The notes: generated by a model not told the origin, from the sequence alone. Shown: positions 1-8,515, counted from the stretch's first letter. The stretch: DNA of 64,000 nucleotides from Muribaculaceae bacterium (GCA_017620635.1 JAGAUV010000022.1:34842-98841), one strand, 5' to 3'. Program-made: numbers and translations.

Positions 1-17
1 TTATTAACATTAAAAGT

Positions 18-48
18 CTTGCAATCGGCAAAATCGTGTGTAATTTTG
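18..48 (+). promoter_or_regulatory. Bacteroidota-type promoter of the first ECF sigma gene
   Basis: CTTG at 18-21 and TAATTTTG at 41-48 are separated by 19 bp, matching the phylum consensus (TTTG, 19-21 bp, TAnnTTTG). Transcription should begin near 55. This rules out the ATG at 36 as the start codon, because it lies inside the promoter, and supports the ATG at 96. Confidence 0.7.
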
Positions 49-95
49 GAGTGTCGAACAAAAAGACAACGAAAAAACTTAAAAAATTTATTGCT

Positions 96-599
96 ATGAC
101 ATCATCAACATTCCAAACGAACCTCATGAATCTTCAGGCAAATCTCTTGAACTTTGCATTCATGCTTACTTCAAATCGTGATGATGCCTATGATCTGTTA
201 CAGGACACCACACTCAAAGCTCTCGATAATGAAGACAAATATGCAGAGGGTACCAACTTCAAGGGTTGGGCGTTTACGATCATGCGTAATATCTTCATCA
301 ATAATTATCGTCGCGGTGTGCGCGCTGCAACAATAGTCGATACCACCGACAACCTCTATCATCTCAATCTGAGCCAGGACAGCGGTATCGATTCTCCCGA
401 AGACAGCTATAGCGTGACCGAGATCACAGCGGCTATCAACGAGCTCCCTGACGAGTCTCGCGAACCGTTCTCGATGCACGTGGCCGGATATAAGTACGAA
501 GAGATCGCCGAAAAGCTTGATCTCCCCATCGGTACTGTAAAGAGCCGCATCTACTACGCTCGTAAAAGACTACAGGAAAGATTTGTAGATTACAGGTAA
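96..599 (+). CDS. ECF-type RNA polymerase sigma-70 factor
   Basis: A 167-residue sigma factor of the extracytoplasmic-function type, which directs RNA polymerase to a special promoter set. Region 2 (about residues 15-80) carries the DAYDLLQDTTLKAL and NFKGWAFTIMRN segments. Region 4 (about 113-165) has the helix-turn-helix YEEIAEKLDLPIGTVKSRIYYARKRL. The start at 96 is chosen because the promoter lies at 18-48 and because the paralogue at 7214-7723 aligns from exactly this methionine. No anti-sigma gene is adjacent; the next gene is convergent. The two paralogues share most of region 2 almost word for word, so they arose by duplication. The target regulon cannot be told from sequence. Confidence 0.92.
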   Translation: MTSSTFQTNLMNLQANLLNFAFMLTSNRDDAYDLLQDTTLKALDNEDKYAEGTNFKGWAFTIMRNIFINNYRRGVRAATIVDTTDNLYHLNLSQDSGIDSPEDSYSVTEITAAINELPDESREPFSMHVAGYKYEEIAEKLDLPIGTVKSRIYYARKRLQERFVDYR

Positions 600-645
600 A
601 TGTAATTGAATGGTATATATTGGTTTATTATTTGGTTAATGAAAT

Positions 646-679
646 TGCCATGGTCTCGGAGTGATCCGGGACCATGGCA
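646..679. terminator. Long palindromic hairpin between convergent genes
   Basis: Arms 646-659 and 666-679 pair over 14 bp (one G-T pair) with a 6-nt loop. It sits between the convergent sigma factor and DUF1846 genes and probably ends both transcripts, though neither side has a clear T-run. Confidence 0.6.
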
Positions 680-723
680 GTATATATACCTTTCCTATTG
701 CGACGCAGGAAGTATCTGTGGGG

Positions 724-2187
724 TCAGAATTTTTTAGCCGGGTCGCATGTGAGGCCTACTCCCAGCTTGTTATATATCTTGCGGTCTACCTCGCCCAGCA
801 TTACCGTGGAGTGCATCTGGCAGCCGCGCAACTGAGGCAGGCATTCAAGGGCGCGACGGCAGTTCTCGTCGTGGGTGGAGAGTACCGACAATGCTATTAT
901 CACTTCATCGGTATGCAGCCGGGGGTTCTTCGATCTCAGATAATGGGTCTTGGTGTGCTGCACAGGTTCGATCAGAGCCTGTGGTATGAGCTTGATGTCG
1001 TGGTCGATGCCGGCAAGATACTTGAGCGCGTTGAGCAGGAGGGCCGAGCTTGTGCCGAGCAGTGTGCCGGTTTCCGATGTTATTATTTTGCCGTCGGACA
1101 GTTCGATGGCAGAGCAGGGCACTCCGCTGATCTCCGCTCTCTGACGGGCGAAGGCTATCGGCTTACGGTCGGCAGGACCTATCTTGGCCTGTTTGAGCAG
1201 CAGGGCTATCTTGTTTACCTCGTTTTCGTTTCCGTCGCCTACGGCAAGCTTGTTGAGCGCGGTATAATAGCGTCGGATGATCTCGTCCTTCGATGCGCGG
1301 CAGCACACATCGTCGTCGCTTATGCAGAAGCCCACCATGTTTACACCCATGTCGGTCGGTGACTTATAGGGGTTGCGGCCACTGATGCCCTCGAAGAGAG
1401 CGTTGAGCACCGGGAATATCTCTATGTCGCGGTTGTAGTTGACGGCTGTCTTGCCGTAAGCCTCGAGGTGGAAGGGATCGATCATGTTCACATCGTTGAG
1501 GTCGGCGGTGGCTGCCTCGTAGGCGATGTTGACCGGATGTTTGAGCGGAAGGTTCCATACCGGGAAGGTCTCGAATTTGGCGTAGCCGGCCTCTATGCCG
1601 CGCTTGTGCTCATTGTAGAGCTGGCTGAGGCACACTGCCATTTTGCCGCTGCCCGGGCCGGGAGCTGTCACGATGACAAGCGGGCGGCTGGTGCGCACAT
1701 ATTCATTACGTCCGAAACCCTCGTCGGAGGCTATCAGATCCACATTGGTTGGATATCCGTCGATAAGATAGTGCACGTAGGTAGGTATGCCGAGGCGTGC
1801 AAGCTTGGCGCGGAAAGCGTCGGCACTGCTCTGGCCGTTGTAATGGGTAATGACAACCGAGCTTACCATGAATCCGCGCTGCTCGAACTCTGTGCGCAGA
1901 CGCAGCACATCCATGTCGTATGTGATGCCGAGGTCATTGCGTACTTTGTTTTTCTCTATGTCGAAAGCGCTGATCACGATCACGATCTCGGCCTTGTCGG
2001 CGAGTTTCGACAGCATCCTGAGTTTGCTGTCGGGCTGGAAACCGGGCAGCACGCGGCTTGCGTGATGGTCGTCGAAAAGCTTGCCCCCCAGCTCGAGATA
2101 TAGCTTGTTGCCAAATTGAGCGATCCGCTCCTGGATATGCTCAGACTGTATTCTGAGATATTTTTCGTTGTCAAAACCGTATTTCAT
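724..2187 (-). CDS. DUF1846 family protein
   Basis: A 487-residue protein recognised as the DUF1846 family, whose function is unknown. The N-terminal half holds a Rossmann-like segment (ADKAEIVIVISAFDIE) and, near residue 190, a P-loop-like stretch TAPGPGSGKMAV suggesting nucleotide binding. The rest is conserved but carries no recognised catalytic motif. The start at 2187 (MKYGFDNEKY) is preferred over the longer open frame because a promoter box lies at 2197-2204, leaving only a very short leader. It is divergent from pheS, with promoters of both genes in the shared 123-bp gap. Family call is confident; function is not known to me. Confidence 0.85.
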   Translation of the reverse strand: MKYGFDNEKYLRIQSEHIQERIAQFGNKLYLELGGKLFDDHHASRVLPGFQPDSKLRMLSKLADKAEIVIVISAFDIEKNKVRNDLGITYDMDVLRLRTEFEQRGFMVSSVVITHYNGQSSADAFRAKLARLGIPTYVHYLIDGYPTNVDLIASDEGFGRNEYVRTSRPLVIVTAPGPGSGKMAVCLSQLYNEHKRGIEAGYAKFETFPVWNLPLKHPVNIAYEAATADLNDVNMIDPFHLEAYGKTAVNYNRDIEIFPVLNALFEGISGRNPYKSPTDMGVNMVGFCISDDDVCCRASKDEIIRRYYTALNKLAVGDGNENEVNKIALLLKQAKIGPADRKPIAFARQRAEISGVPCSAIELSDGKIITSETGTLLGTSSALLLNALKYLAGIDHDIKLIPQALIEPVQHTKTHYLRSKNPRLHTDEVIIALSVLSTHDENCRRALECLPQLRGCQMHSTVMLGEVDRKIYNKLGVGLTCDPAKKF

Positions 2188-2196
2188 AACGGGCAA

Positions 2197-2227
2197 CAAA
2201 ATTAACAATTTTTTTACACTGCCGCAA
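2197..2227 (-). promoter_or_regulatory. Promoter of the DUF1846 gene
   Basis: On the minus strand TTG (2225-2227), 20 bp, then TAATTTTG (2197-2204). The ATG at 2187 lies 9 nt past the -7 box, so the mRNA is nearly leaderless. Confidence 0.65.
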
Positions 2228-2262
2228 CACTTGCTAAAATATTTTTGTATTCTTAAAAGCTT

Positions 2263-2293
2263 TTTGCGGTGTCGTGGATTTTTTGTAATTTTG
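2263..2293 (+). promoter_or_regulatory. pheS promoter
   Basis: TTTG (2263-2266), exactly 19 bp, TAATTTTG (2286-2293): a full match to the Bacteroidota consensus. Initiation near 2299-2301 gives a leader of about 10 nt before the ATG at 2311, leaving no room for a leader-peptide attenuator of the kind known for pheST in enterobacteria. Confidence 0.8.
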
Positions 2294-2310
2294 CGCAAAA
2301 TAGAATGACA

Positions 2311-3330
2311 ATGTTAGAGAAGATAAAAAACATACACGCCGAGCTCGAGGCTGCCGTGGCTGAGGATGCCGCTGCTGTCGAAGCCCTGCGCATAAAATAT
2401 CTGAGCAAAAAAGGTGCTATACCGGCGCTGATGAATGATTTCCGCAATGTCGATCCCTCGCAGAAGCGTGAGCTCGGCCAGGCGCTCAACGAACTCAAGA
2501 CATACGCCGCCGAGCGTATCAATGCTCTGCGCGAGGCTGCCGAGCGTGGTGCCGACAAGGGCTCGGAGATTGACCTTACTCGCACTCCGGCTCCGCTCAA
2601 TATCGGCACTCGTCATCCTCTGTCGCTTGTCCGCGAGCAGATTATCGATATTTTCCGCCGTCTCGGCTTTACCATTGCCGAAGGCCCGGAGATCGAAGAC
2701 GACTGGCATGTGTTCGAATCACTCAATTTCGCGCCTGATCATCCTGCGCGCGACATGCAGGACACGTTTTTTATCAACCGCAATCCCGATGTACTGCTCC
2801 GCACGCACACTTCCTCGGTGCAGACACGTGTCATGACTTCGCAGAAGCCTCCTATCCGCATCATATGCCCCGGACGAGTATATCGCAACGAGGCCATATC
2901 CGCTCGCGCGCACTGCTTCTTCCATCAGGTAGAGGCTCTGTATGTCGACAAGAACGTGACCTATTCCGATTTGCGTCAGACCTTGCTCTATTTCGCTCGC
3001 GAGATGTTCGGCCCCGAGACTCGTATCCGTCTGCGCCCGAGCTACTTCCCCTTTACCGAGCCGTCGGCCGAAATGGATATCAGCTGTAACCTCTGCGGCG
3101 GCAATGGCTGCTCGTTCTGCAAAGGCACAGGCTGGGTGGAGATTCTTGGCTGCGGCATGGTGGATCCTGCCGTGCTCGAGTCGTGCGGCATCGATTCGAA
3201 AGAATACACAGGCTTCGCTCTCGGCATGGGCATAGAGCGCATTACCAACCTCAAGTATCAGGTAAAAGACTTACGGTTGTTCAGCGAGAACGACAAACGT
3301 TTCCTCGACGAATTTGTAGCCGCTCACTGA
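2311..3330 (+). CDS. pheS: Phenylalanine--tRNA ligase alpha subunit
   Basis: Catalytic alpha subunit of the heterotetrameric phenylalanyl-tRNA synthetase, which charges tRNA-Phe in the cytoplasm. The 339 residues equal the usual length in Bacteroidales. The N-terminal coiled-coil (1-85) is followed by the class II core: motif 2 (RIICPGRVYRNEAISARAHCFFHQVEAL), the zinc-like CNLCGGNGCSFCKGTGW cluster, and motif 3 (GFALGMGIERI). Start at 2311 (MLEKIKNIH) is chosen by length and promoter position; an in-frame ATG at 2305 is possible. pheT is not adjacent, as is common in this phylum. A hairpin follows the gene. Confidence 0.97.
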   Translation: MLEKIKNIHAELEAAVAEDAAAVEALRIKYLSKKGAIPALMNDFRNVDPSQKRELGQALNELKTYAAERINALREAAERGADKGSEIDLTRTPAPLNIGTRHPLSLVREQIIDIFRRLGFTIAEGPEIEDDWHVFESLNFAPDHPARDMQDTFFINRNPDVLLRTHTSSVQTRVMTSQKPPIRIICPGRVYRNEAISARAHCFFHQVEALYVDKNVTYSDLRQTLLYFAREMFGPETRIRLRPSYFPFTEPSAEMDISCNLCGGNGCSFCKGTGWVEILGCGMVDPAVLESCGIDSKEYTGFALGMGIERITNLKYQVKDLRLFSENDKRFLDEFVAAH

Positions 3331-3352
3331 TAATATTGTTAAGATACAGAAA

Positions 3353-3382
3353 GGGCCGGTTGATTCATGTCAGCCGGCCCTG
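3353..3382. terminator. Bidirectional terminator after pheS
   Basis: Arms AGGGCCGG and CCGGCCCT (3353-3360, 3375-3382), extended by an inner TGA/TCA pairing. It lies between pheS and the convergent small gene and is followed by an A/T-rich stretch. Confidence 0.7.
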
Positions 3383-3403
3383 AATATTTTATGCCTGTCG
3401 CAC

Positions 3404-3760
3404 TCAGTTGCGACGAAAAAAATTTTTTATCCGTTCCCATATTGTCGGCTCTTCGGTCCGGACGTGTATCGACACTCGCGGCGATTTGCGGTTGAGAAAA
3501 ATTATAGATGAGTGCAGCACTATGGCTACCCATTCTTCAAAAGGTACTATGGCATGTATGCGCTCAAGCGGTATGCGGTGGAATGGCGAGGCCGGGTCGA
3601 TACTGCCGATAACGAGCGAATCTACCGTACTGTCCATATCGATCTTGATATTATGTTTGGCCGCACATTCAAAGAGCAAAGGCATGTCCAGACAATCCGG
3701 ACTTTCGGGTAATTTGCGATATCTCTTGTATAGTGTCTGTATGACTTTGCGTGTAATCAT
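3404..3760 (-). CDS. Small conserved-looking hypothetical protein (118 aa)
   Basis: An 118-residue soluble protein without signal peptide or membrane segment. The N-terminus is basic (MITRKVIQTLYKRYRK), the middle mixed alpha/beta (HAIVPFEEWVAIVLHSSIIFLNRKSPRVSIHVR), and the end basic (WERIKNFFRRN). I do not recognise a characterised family. The coding frame keeps the codon use of its neighbours and is bounded by a shared terminator, so it is probably a real gene. No TAnnTTTG box is visible in the A/T-rich 127 bp upstream. Function unknown. Confidence 0.72.
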   Translation of the reverse strand: MITRKVIQTLYKRYRKLPESPDCLDMPLLFECAAKHNIKIDMDSTVDSLVIGSIDPASPFHRIPLERIHAIVPFEEWVAIVLHSSIIFLNRKSPRVSIHVRTEEPTIWERIKNFFRRN

Positions 3761-3887
3761 ATTGTTGTCGTTTTCTTTTCGTTCATCAATTAGGGATAAT
3801 CTTATTTATAAACTGATGAGAGAGATAATTGTTTAAGGGAAGAGACAAAAAAATCGATACTTTTTAATATGTAACCGTAATGTAATA

Positions 3888-4697
3888 TTATTGGGCTTGA
3901 TTTGTTGCAAATTGCCATTCGAGCTTTTCTCCGGCCTCTCCTGCGCCGAACAGGGCGAAATCGTATATTACCGGATCGTCGGGCCGATATCTGCGCAACA
4001 CTGATGTGAGCTCCTCGGTGGCGCGACGGTCGTTGGCCCGGCGTGTGAGCAGTCCGAGCGCGCGTGCGCTGTTGCCCGAATGCACATCAAGGGGTATGTA
4101 GAGCTGCGACGGCTTGAGCAGCGACCACACACCCATATCCACTATGCCGTCGTCGCGCACGAGCCAGCGCAAAGCCATGTTGAGTCGTTTGAGAGCTGAC
4201 GAATCAGCCTTGTCGGGCAGGCAGCGCGATGGACCCGAGAGCGGTGCCGGACACGCATTGTTGGCATTGTCGAGAACCGCATTGATGGCCTTGGCAAGTT
4301 CCCACGCCGGAGCCTCGGCCTTGTCGGCGCCTATATGCGCGGCGAAAGCCTCCAGGCTGCCGTGGCGGCGATATATATCGCGCAGGCCCCTGAGGGCATA
4401 GCGCAGATGGCGGCCGAAGAAAGTGCGGTGTATATTGTCGTCGCTGATAGCGTCGATATCTCCGCACATCACAAAATCGTATGGCCTGTTCCCGAGTATC
4501 TGTAGCAGACGCTCTCCGTCGCGGAGTATCATCGCCCGGCGGCCCCACGATATTATGGATATAAGGAACGACGCTATCTCGATGTCGCGTTGGTCGTCGT
4601 AGCGTCGGGCGAACTGTACGGGATCATTGGCGACGAACTCGGGCACGTTGTAGCGTGCCGCGAGTTCGTCGATTATTTCTTTGATGTCTTCGCTCAT
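3888..4697 (-). CDS. TIGR02757 family protein (DUF2400)
   Basis: A 269-residue helical protein matching the TIGR02757/DUF2400 family, found mainly in Bacteroidota and of unknown biochemical role. Recognisable stretches are DPVQFARRYDDQRDIEIASFLISIISWGRR near the N-terminus and DDGIVDMGVWSLLKPSQLYIPLDVHSG in the second half, which resembles an HhH-type DNA-glycosylase-like fold. It starts 5 bp after the stop of the nucleoside phosphorylase gene, so the two are cotranscribed. The internal segment near residues 135-165 (ACPAPLSGPSRCLPDKADS) looks like a lineage-specific insertion. Confidence 0.88.
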   Translation of the reverse strand: MSEDIKEIIDELAARYNVPEFVANDPVQFARRYDDQRDIEIASFLISIISWGRRAMILRDGERLLQILGNRPYDFVMCGDIDAISDDNIHRTFFGRHLRYALRGLRDIYRRHGSLEAFAAHIGADKAEAPAWELAKAINAVLDNANNACPAPLSGPSRCLPDKADSSALKRLNMALRWLVRDDGIVDMGVWSLLKPSQLYIPLDVHSGNSARALGLLTRRANDRRATEELTSVLRRYRPDDPVIYDFALFGAGEAGEKLEWQFATNQAQ

Positions 4698-4702
4698 CGG
4701 TG

Positions 4703-5578
4703 TCAGATACGCTCAAGCACAGTGGCCACGAGATCGCGGACGCCTGATTTATAGTTCGGGTTGGCCTCGGTGTTGAAGCGGTTGGCTATGATGGAGCACA
4801 CTGTCATGCACTTGTGGCCCATCAGCCGTCCCATGCCGGCAAGCGGTGCGCTCTCCATCTCATAGTTGGTAATCCGGCGGCCTTTGTATTCGAAACTCTC
4901 GATGCGGCGGTTCAGGTCGGGGTTGGCCAGCGCCAGACGCACCTCGCGGCCTTGCGGTCCGTAAAAGCCCACGGCCGATATGGTGTTGCCGCGCACCATG
5001 TCGTCGCCGCCTATGCGCTCTACGAGCTCATGGTCGGCATCCACGACATAAGGCTTGGCCCATAGGGGATTCCAGTCGGTATGTTTGCAGAGGGCTGCCT
5101 CGAAGTCGAGATCGGCGACCTCGTTGCGGCCGGCGTAATAATTGAGCACCCCGTCGAAGCCTATGGATTTTTCTGCTATCACAGGTGTGCCGAGGCTGAG
5201 TTCGGGCTGGAGTGCTCCCGAGGTGCCGATTCGTACCATGGTAAGCTGTCGCGGAGTCTCGCGCACCTCGCGTGTCCTGAAGTCGACATTGGCCAGGGCG
5301 TCAAGCTCGGTAACGACAATATCTATATTGTCCGGGCCTATGCCGTGGCTGATGCACATGATGGGTTTGCCCTTATAGGTACCGCCGATGGTATGGAACT
5401 CGCGCGACGACACTTCGAAAGTCTTGTTGTCGAAAAATGAGGCCACCATATCTACACGGCCGGGATCGCCGACAAGGATGATATTGTCGGTCAGCTGTTC
5501 GGGATGAAGGTGGATGTGAAATACCGTGCCGTCGGGGTTGATTATAAGCTCGGATTCGGGGATGATCTTGTTTGCCAT
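4703..5578 (-). CDS. Nucleoside phosphorylase, uridine phosphorylase-like
   Basis: A 291-residue cytoplasmic enzyme of the PNP/UDP superfamily that cleaves nucleosides with phosphate to base and pentose-1-phosphate in salvage. The phosphate-binding GDPGR is near residue 37. The purine/uridine phosphorylase core TMVRIGTSGALQPELSLGTPVI is at about 115-140. The nucleoside-binding NYEMESAPLAGMGRL is near 240. The ME-S motif and overall length fit the uridine phosphorylase branch best, but substrate specificity cannot be proven. It heads a two-gene unit with the TIGR02757 gene and lies 61 bp after dprA on the same strand; no promoter box is evident in that gap, so read-through from dprA is plausible. 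Confidence 0.9.
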   Translation of the reverse strand: MANKIIPESELIINPDGTVFHIHLHPEQLTDNIILVGDPGRVDMVASFFDNKTFEVSSREFHTIGGTYKGKPIMCISHGIGPDNIDIVVTELDALANVDFRTREVRETPRQLTMVRIGTSGALQPELSLGTPVIAEKSIGFDGVLNYYAGRNEVADLDFEAALCKHTDWNPLWAKPYVVDADHELVERIGGDDMVRGNTISAVGFYGPQGREVRLALANPDLNRRIESFEYKGRRITNYEMESAPLAGMGRLMGHKCMTVCSIIANRFNTEANPNYKSGVRDLVATVLERI

Positions 5579-5639
5579 TTCGTGTGTGTTTTACGTTATA
5601 TATAGTAATAACAAGCTCGGGGCTCGAAATGATTGGTCT

Positions 5640-6761
5640 TTACCTTGCCGAAACTACCGGGGCGTATCGTCCGCCCGGCAGCGACACTATGCGGTCGTCC
5701 ATCTCAAGGTCGAAGAGTAATGCTGTAAGGTGTTGGACGGGAAGCCCGGTATGCGCGCACAGCTCATTGACCGTCGCGCCGGGATGCGATGTGATGAAGT
5801 CTATGACCGCGCACTGTCCCGGAGTGAGAAACGACAGCTCCTGCTGCTCGCCCGGCGCCGGGCGTCGGGGCCAGTTCATGAGTTCGATAAGGTCGTCGGC
5901 GTCGCGTATTATCGATGCTTCGCTACGTGCTATCAGAGCGTTGCAGCCGCGGCTGTATTGATCTGTCGCGCGCCCGGGAGCGGCCATGACCTCGCGACCG
6001 TAGGCACCGGCGATACGCGCCGTAGTCATGGCGCCGCCTTTGATATCGCTCTCTACCACTACGGTCACATCAGCCATGCCGGCGACTATCCTGTTGCGTG
6101 CCAGGAAATTACCCCGGTGTATGGCCGCGCCGCTCGTGTACTCCGTGGCTATAAAGCCGCCCTCTTTTATTATGTTACGGGCATAGTTGCGGTGTTCGGC
6201 CGGGTATATGGTATTGAGGCCGTGCGCAAGTATGGCACCTGTCGGCACTCCGGCCTTGAGAGCGGCGCAGTGGGCGGCTATGTCTATTCCGTAGGCAAGG
6301 CCGCTGAGTATCACGAGCCCTTCTACGGCGTCGGCGAGATCGGATACAAGGCGTGTGGTAAAATCGAGGCCGTAGCTCGTGCAGTGACGTGTGCCCACTA
6401 TGGCCACGGTGTGTCCGGCGCGCGGATCCATTTCGCCGATATAGAAAAGCATGGCCGGGGCGTCGTCGCATTCGCTCAGGCGAACGGGATATGTCTCCGT
6501 ATGCGCGAGTGCCGTCTTTATGCCCTTGCTCTCAATGTATGCAGCCTCGATACGTGCGGCCTCGAGGGCTTCGAGGCGCCGCTTGTCATCGAAGTATCCC
6601 TCGCGGAGTCCCGTGATGGCTCCGAGCCGGGCCGCATCGCCTTCGATAAATTCCCGTGGTCCTATGCCCAGATCGGCAAAACGCCTCGACGTCCCCACCG
6701 TGATGTTGCGGTAGGTGGCAAATGCTATCTCATATGGCAGCAGATCCTCGTCGCGCTTCAT
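5640..6761 (-). CDS. dprA: DNA-processing protein DprA/Smf
   Basis: Single-strand DNA-binding protein that protects incoming DNA and loads RecA during natural transformation; it is widespread in non-transformable bacteria as well. The Rossmann fold core spans about 95-300 with VAIVGTRHCTSYG, ILSGLAYGIDIAAHCAALKAG, HGLNTIYPAEHRNYA and RNRIVAGMADVTVVVES. The C-terminal winged helix (GATVNELCAHTGLPVQHLTALLFDLEM) ends the 373 residues. Start at 6761 is preferred over a frame opening at 6800 because AAGG lies 8 nt before this ATG and because the longer frame would overlap the upstream thioesterase gene. It is translated 7 bp after that gene and shares its promoter. Confidence 0.95.
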   Translation of the reverse strand: MKRDEDLLPYEIAFATYRNITVGTSRRFADLGIGPREFIEGDAARLGAITGLREGYFDDKRRLEALEAARIEAAYIESKGIKTALAHTETYPVRLSECDDAPAMLFYIGEMDPRAGHTVAIVGTRHCTSYGLDFTTRLVSDLADAVEGLVILSGLAYGIDIAAHCAALKAGVPTGAILAHGLNTIYPAEHRNYARNIIKEGGFIATEYTSGAAIHRGNFLARNRIVAGMADVTVVVESDIKGGAMTTARIAGAYGREVMAAPGRATDQYSRGCNALIARSEASIIRDADDLIELMNWPRRPAPGEQQELSFLTPGQCAVIDFITSHPGATVNELCAHTGLPVQHLTALLFDLEMDDRIVSLPGGRYAPVVSAR

Positions 6762-6768
6762 GTGAGCC

Positions 6769-7173
6769 TTAGGATAAATATTCTGCAAACGCTTCGGCAA
6801 GGCGTTCGCCGCGTGACAGACGTCCGTTTTCGAACGATGCTATCTCCACAACGGCCTTGACCACGGCCTCGCCTTCAGGGGTAAATATATCTTGATGAAA
6901 TACAAACACAGGGCCGCGGCGCGTAAGCCTGAGCTTGCTTACCATCGAATCGCCCAGGCCCAGAGGCCGCAGATAGCGTACCTCTATCCGCGATACTACA
7001 GGGTCGTAGCCCTGCTTGTGCATCTCTCTGAACGACAGGCCGGCCTGCTCGCAGAACTCATGGCGCGTATGCTCCAGGTAATGCAGATAATTGGCATTGT
7101 TCACAATGCCTTCTGCATCTACTTCGTAGTCACGTACCTTGATAGGCAGCTCAAAGATATATGGCGGTGTCAT
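6769..7173 (-). CDS. Acyl-CoA thioesterase, YbgC/FadM hotdog family
   Basis: A 134-residue single hotdog domain that hydrolyses acyl-CoA thioesters. The signature RDYEVDAEGIVNNANYLHYLEHTRHEF (about residues 14-40) has the catalytic Asp followed by G-x-VNNANYxxYxE, the 4-hydroxybenzoyl-CoA thioesterase type. Substrate unknown. It is first in a transcript with dprA and starts from its own promoter, whose -7 box ends 4 bp before the ATG, so the mRNA should be leaderless. Confidence 0.9.
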   Translation of the reverse strand: MTPPYIFELPIKVRDYEVDAEGIVNNANYLHYLEHTRHEFCEQAGLSFREMHKQGYDPVVSRIEVRYLRPLGLGDSMVSKLRLTRRGPVFVFHQDIFTPEGEAVVKAVVEIASFENGRLSRGERLAEAFAEYLS

Positions 7174-7177
7174 AATG

Positions 7178-7209
7178 CAAAGTTAAACCTTTTTCCGCCA
7201 TTATGCAAA
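7178..7209 (-). promoter_or_regulatory. Leaderless promoter of the thioesterase-dprA unit
   Basis: Minus strand: TTTG (7206-7209), 20 bp, TAACTTTG (7178-7185). The ATG begins at 7173, about where transcription should start. Confidence 0.75.
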
Positions 7210-7213
7210 AAAA

Positions 7214-7723
7214 TCAGTCGTAGCGCATATCTTTGAGCAAAGCCTGAAGTCTGATACGGGCCTGATGGATGCGGCTCTTGACAGTGCCGAGCGGCAGGCC
7301 CATTTTGTCGGCGATTTCGGCATAGCGGTAGCCGGCGATGTACAGTGAAAAGGGGCGGCGGTATTCTTCGGCAAACGAATCGATTACCGCGTGGATATCC
7401 TTGGCGTTGATGGCGCCCTCGGGGGTGCTGAGCCCCGAATCCTGGGAGAAATTGAGCTGGTACAGGTCGTCGCTCTGATCTATCACTACCACCGAGCGTG
7501 CGTCCTTGCGGTATTTGTTGATGAAGAGGTTGCGCATTATAGTGAAGATCCACCCCTTGAAGTTGATGTTTTCCACATATTTGTCTTCGCTGTCGAGAGC
7601 CTTGAGTGTTGTATCCTGTAGCAGATCATAGGCATCATCGCGGTTCGATGTCAGCGAATATGCGAAGTTGAGCAGATTGCGTTGTACCGACAATAGTTTA
7701 GCCTGAAATGTATTTGATCCCAT
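7214..7723 (-). CDS. ECF-type RNA polymerase sigma-70 factor (paralogue of the one at 96-599)
   Basis: A 169-residue sigma factor with region 2 (SNRDDAYDLLQDTTLKAL, NFKGWIFTIMRNLFINKYRK) and region 4 (YAEIADKMGLPLGTVKSRIHQARIRL). It is collinear with the protein at 96-599 over the whole length, with near-identical core-binding helices but different spacer and DNA-reading helix, so the two probably read different -35 elements. No anti-sigma gene adjoins it. Its 190-bp upstream gap, shared with the divergent rubrerythrin gene, has no TAnnTTTG box, which suggests activation by another sigma or by itself. Confidence 0.92.
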   Translation of the reverse strand: MGSNTFQAKLLSVQRNLLNFAYSLTSNRDDAYDLLQDTTLKALDSEDKYVENINFKGWIFTIMRNLFINKYRKDARSVVVIDQSDDLYQLNFSQDSGLSTPEGAINAKDIHAVIDSFAEEYRRPFSLYIAGYRYAEIADKMGLPLGTVKSRIHQARIRLQALLKDMRYD

Positions 7724-7913
7724 AATTTATAGTCTTTGCGTTAATCATAAGTTACTTTTAAAACAATATGAACGGCTTATCGTTTAGTGTTTTAGCAAAT
7801 TTTTACGCTTTTAGCACTATTTCGGTTCTTTGTTAAAAATCACGCCGCGTGTGAACATTTCTACGGCCGTATGTGTTAATAATTTACTTAACAACAAAAA
7901 CACATATTCGCAT

Positions 7914-8495
7914 ATGGATCAGAAATCTATCAAAGGCACACGTACCGAACACAACTTGCTGGCCTCATTCGCAGGTGAGAGCCAGGCTCGTTCCAGATAT
8001 ACCCTCTTTGCTGAAAAAGCTAAGGAGGAAGGTTATGAACAGATAGCTGCCGTATTCCTTGAGACCGCCGAGCAGGAGCTCAGCCACGCAAGGATGTTTT
8101 TCTCGCTTCTCGAAGGCGGCACGGTAGAGATTACTGCCGGATATCCTGCCGGCGTGGTTGGCGATACCGCCAAAAATCTTGCCGAGGCGGCTGCCGGCGA
8201 GCGTGAGGAATGGAGCGATCTCTACGAAAGCTTCGCTAAAGTGGCGCAGGAGGAAGGATTCCCCCAGATCGCCAATACCTACAAGCTCATCGCCAAGGTA
8301 GAGCAGATGCACGAGGCTCGCTATCTCAAGCTTCTCGAGCGTATGGAAAACGGCACCGTATTCGAGGATGCCGAACCCGTAGAGTGGATGTGCCGTCAGT
8401 GCGGTTTCACAATTACCGCCAAATCAGCGCCTAAACGCTGCCCTGTGTGCGGACGTCCTCAGGGATGGTTCGAGCGTAAGCCCGATAACTATTAA
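7914..8495 (+). CDS. rbr: Rubrerythrin
   Basis: A 193-residue cytoplasmic peroxide reductase of anaerobes. The ferritin-like four-helix part (1-150) has the diiron ligands in SFAGESQARSRYTLFAEKA, FLETAEQELSHARMF and KVEQMHEARY. The C-terminal rubredoxin domain (about 155-193) has MCRQCGF and CPVCGRPQGWF for one iron. Start at 7914 (MDQKSIKGT) fits the family; a longer frame from 7830 has no support. It is divergent from an ECF sigma gene and is closed by a hairpin at 8516-8557. No standard promoter is evident, as would fit oxidative-stress control. Confidence 0.96.
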   Translation: MDQKSIKGTRTEHNLLASFAGESQARSRYTLFAEKAKEEGYEQIAAVFLETAEQELSHARMFFSLLEGGTVEITAGYPAGVVGDTAKNLAEAAAGEREEWSDLYESFAKVAQEEGFPQIANTYKLIAKVEQMHEARYLKLLERMENGTVFEDAEPVEWMCRQCGFTITAKSAPKRCPVCGRPQGWFERKPDNY

Positions 8496-8515
8496 TTTCG
8501 CAAGTCTACTGAGAT

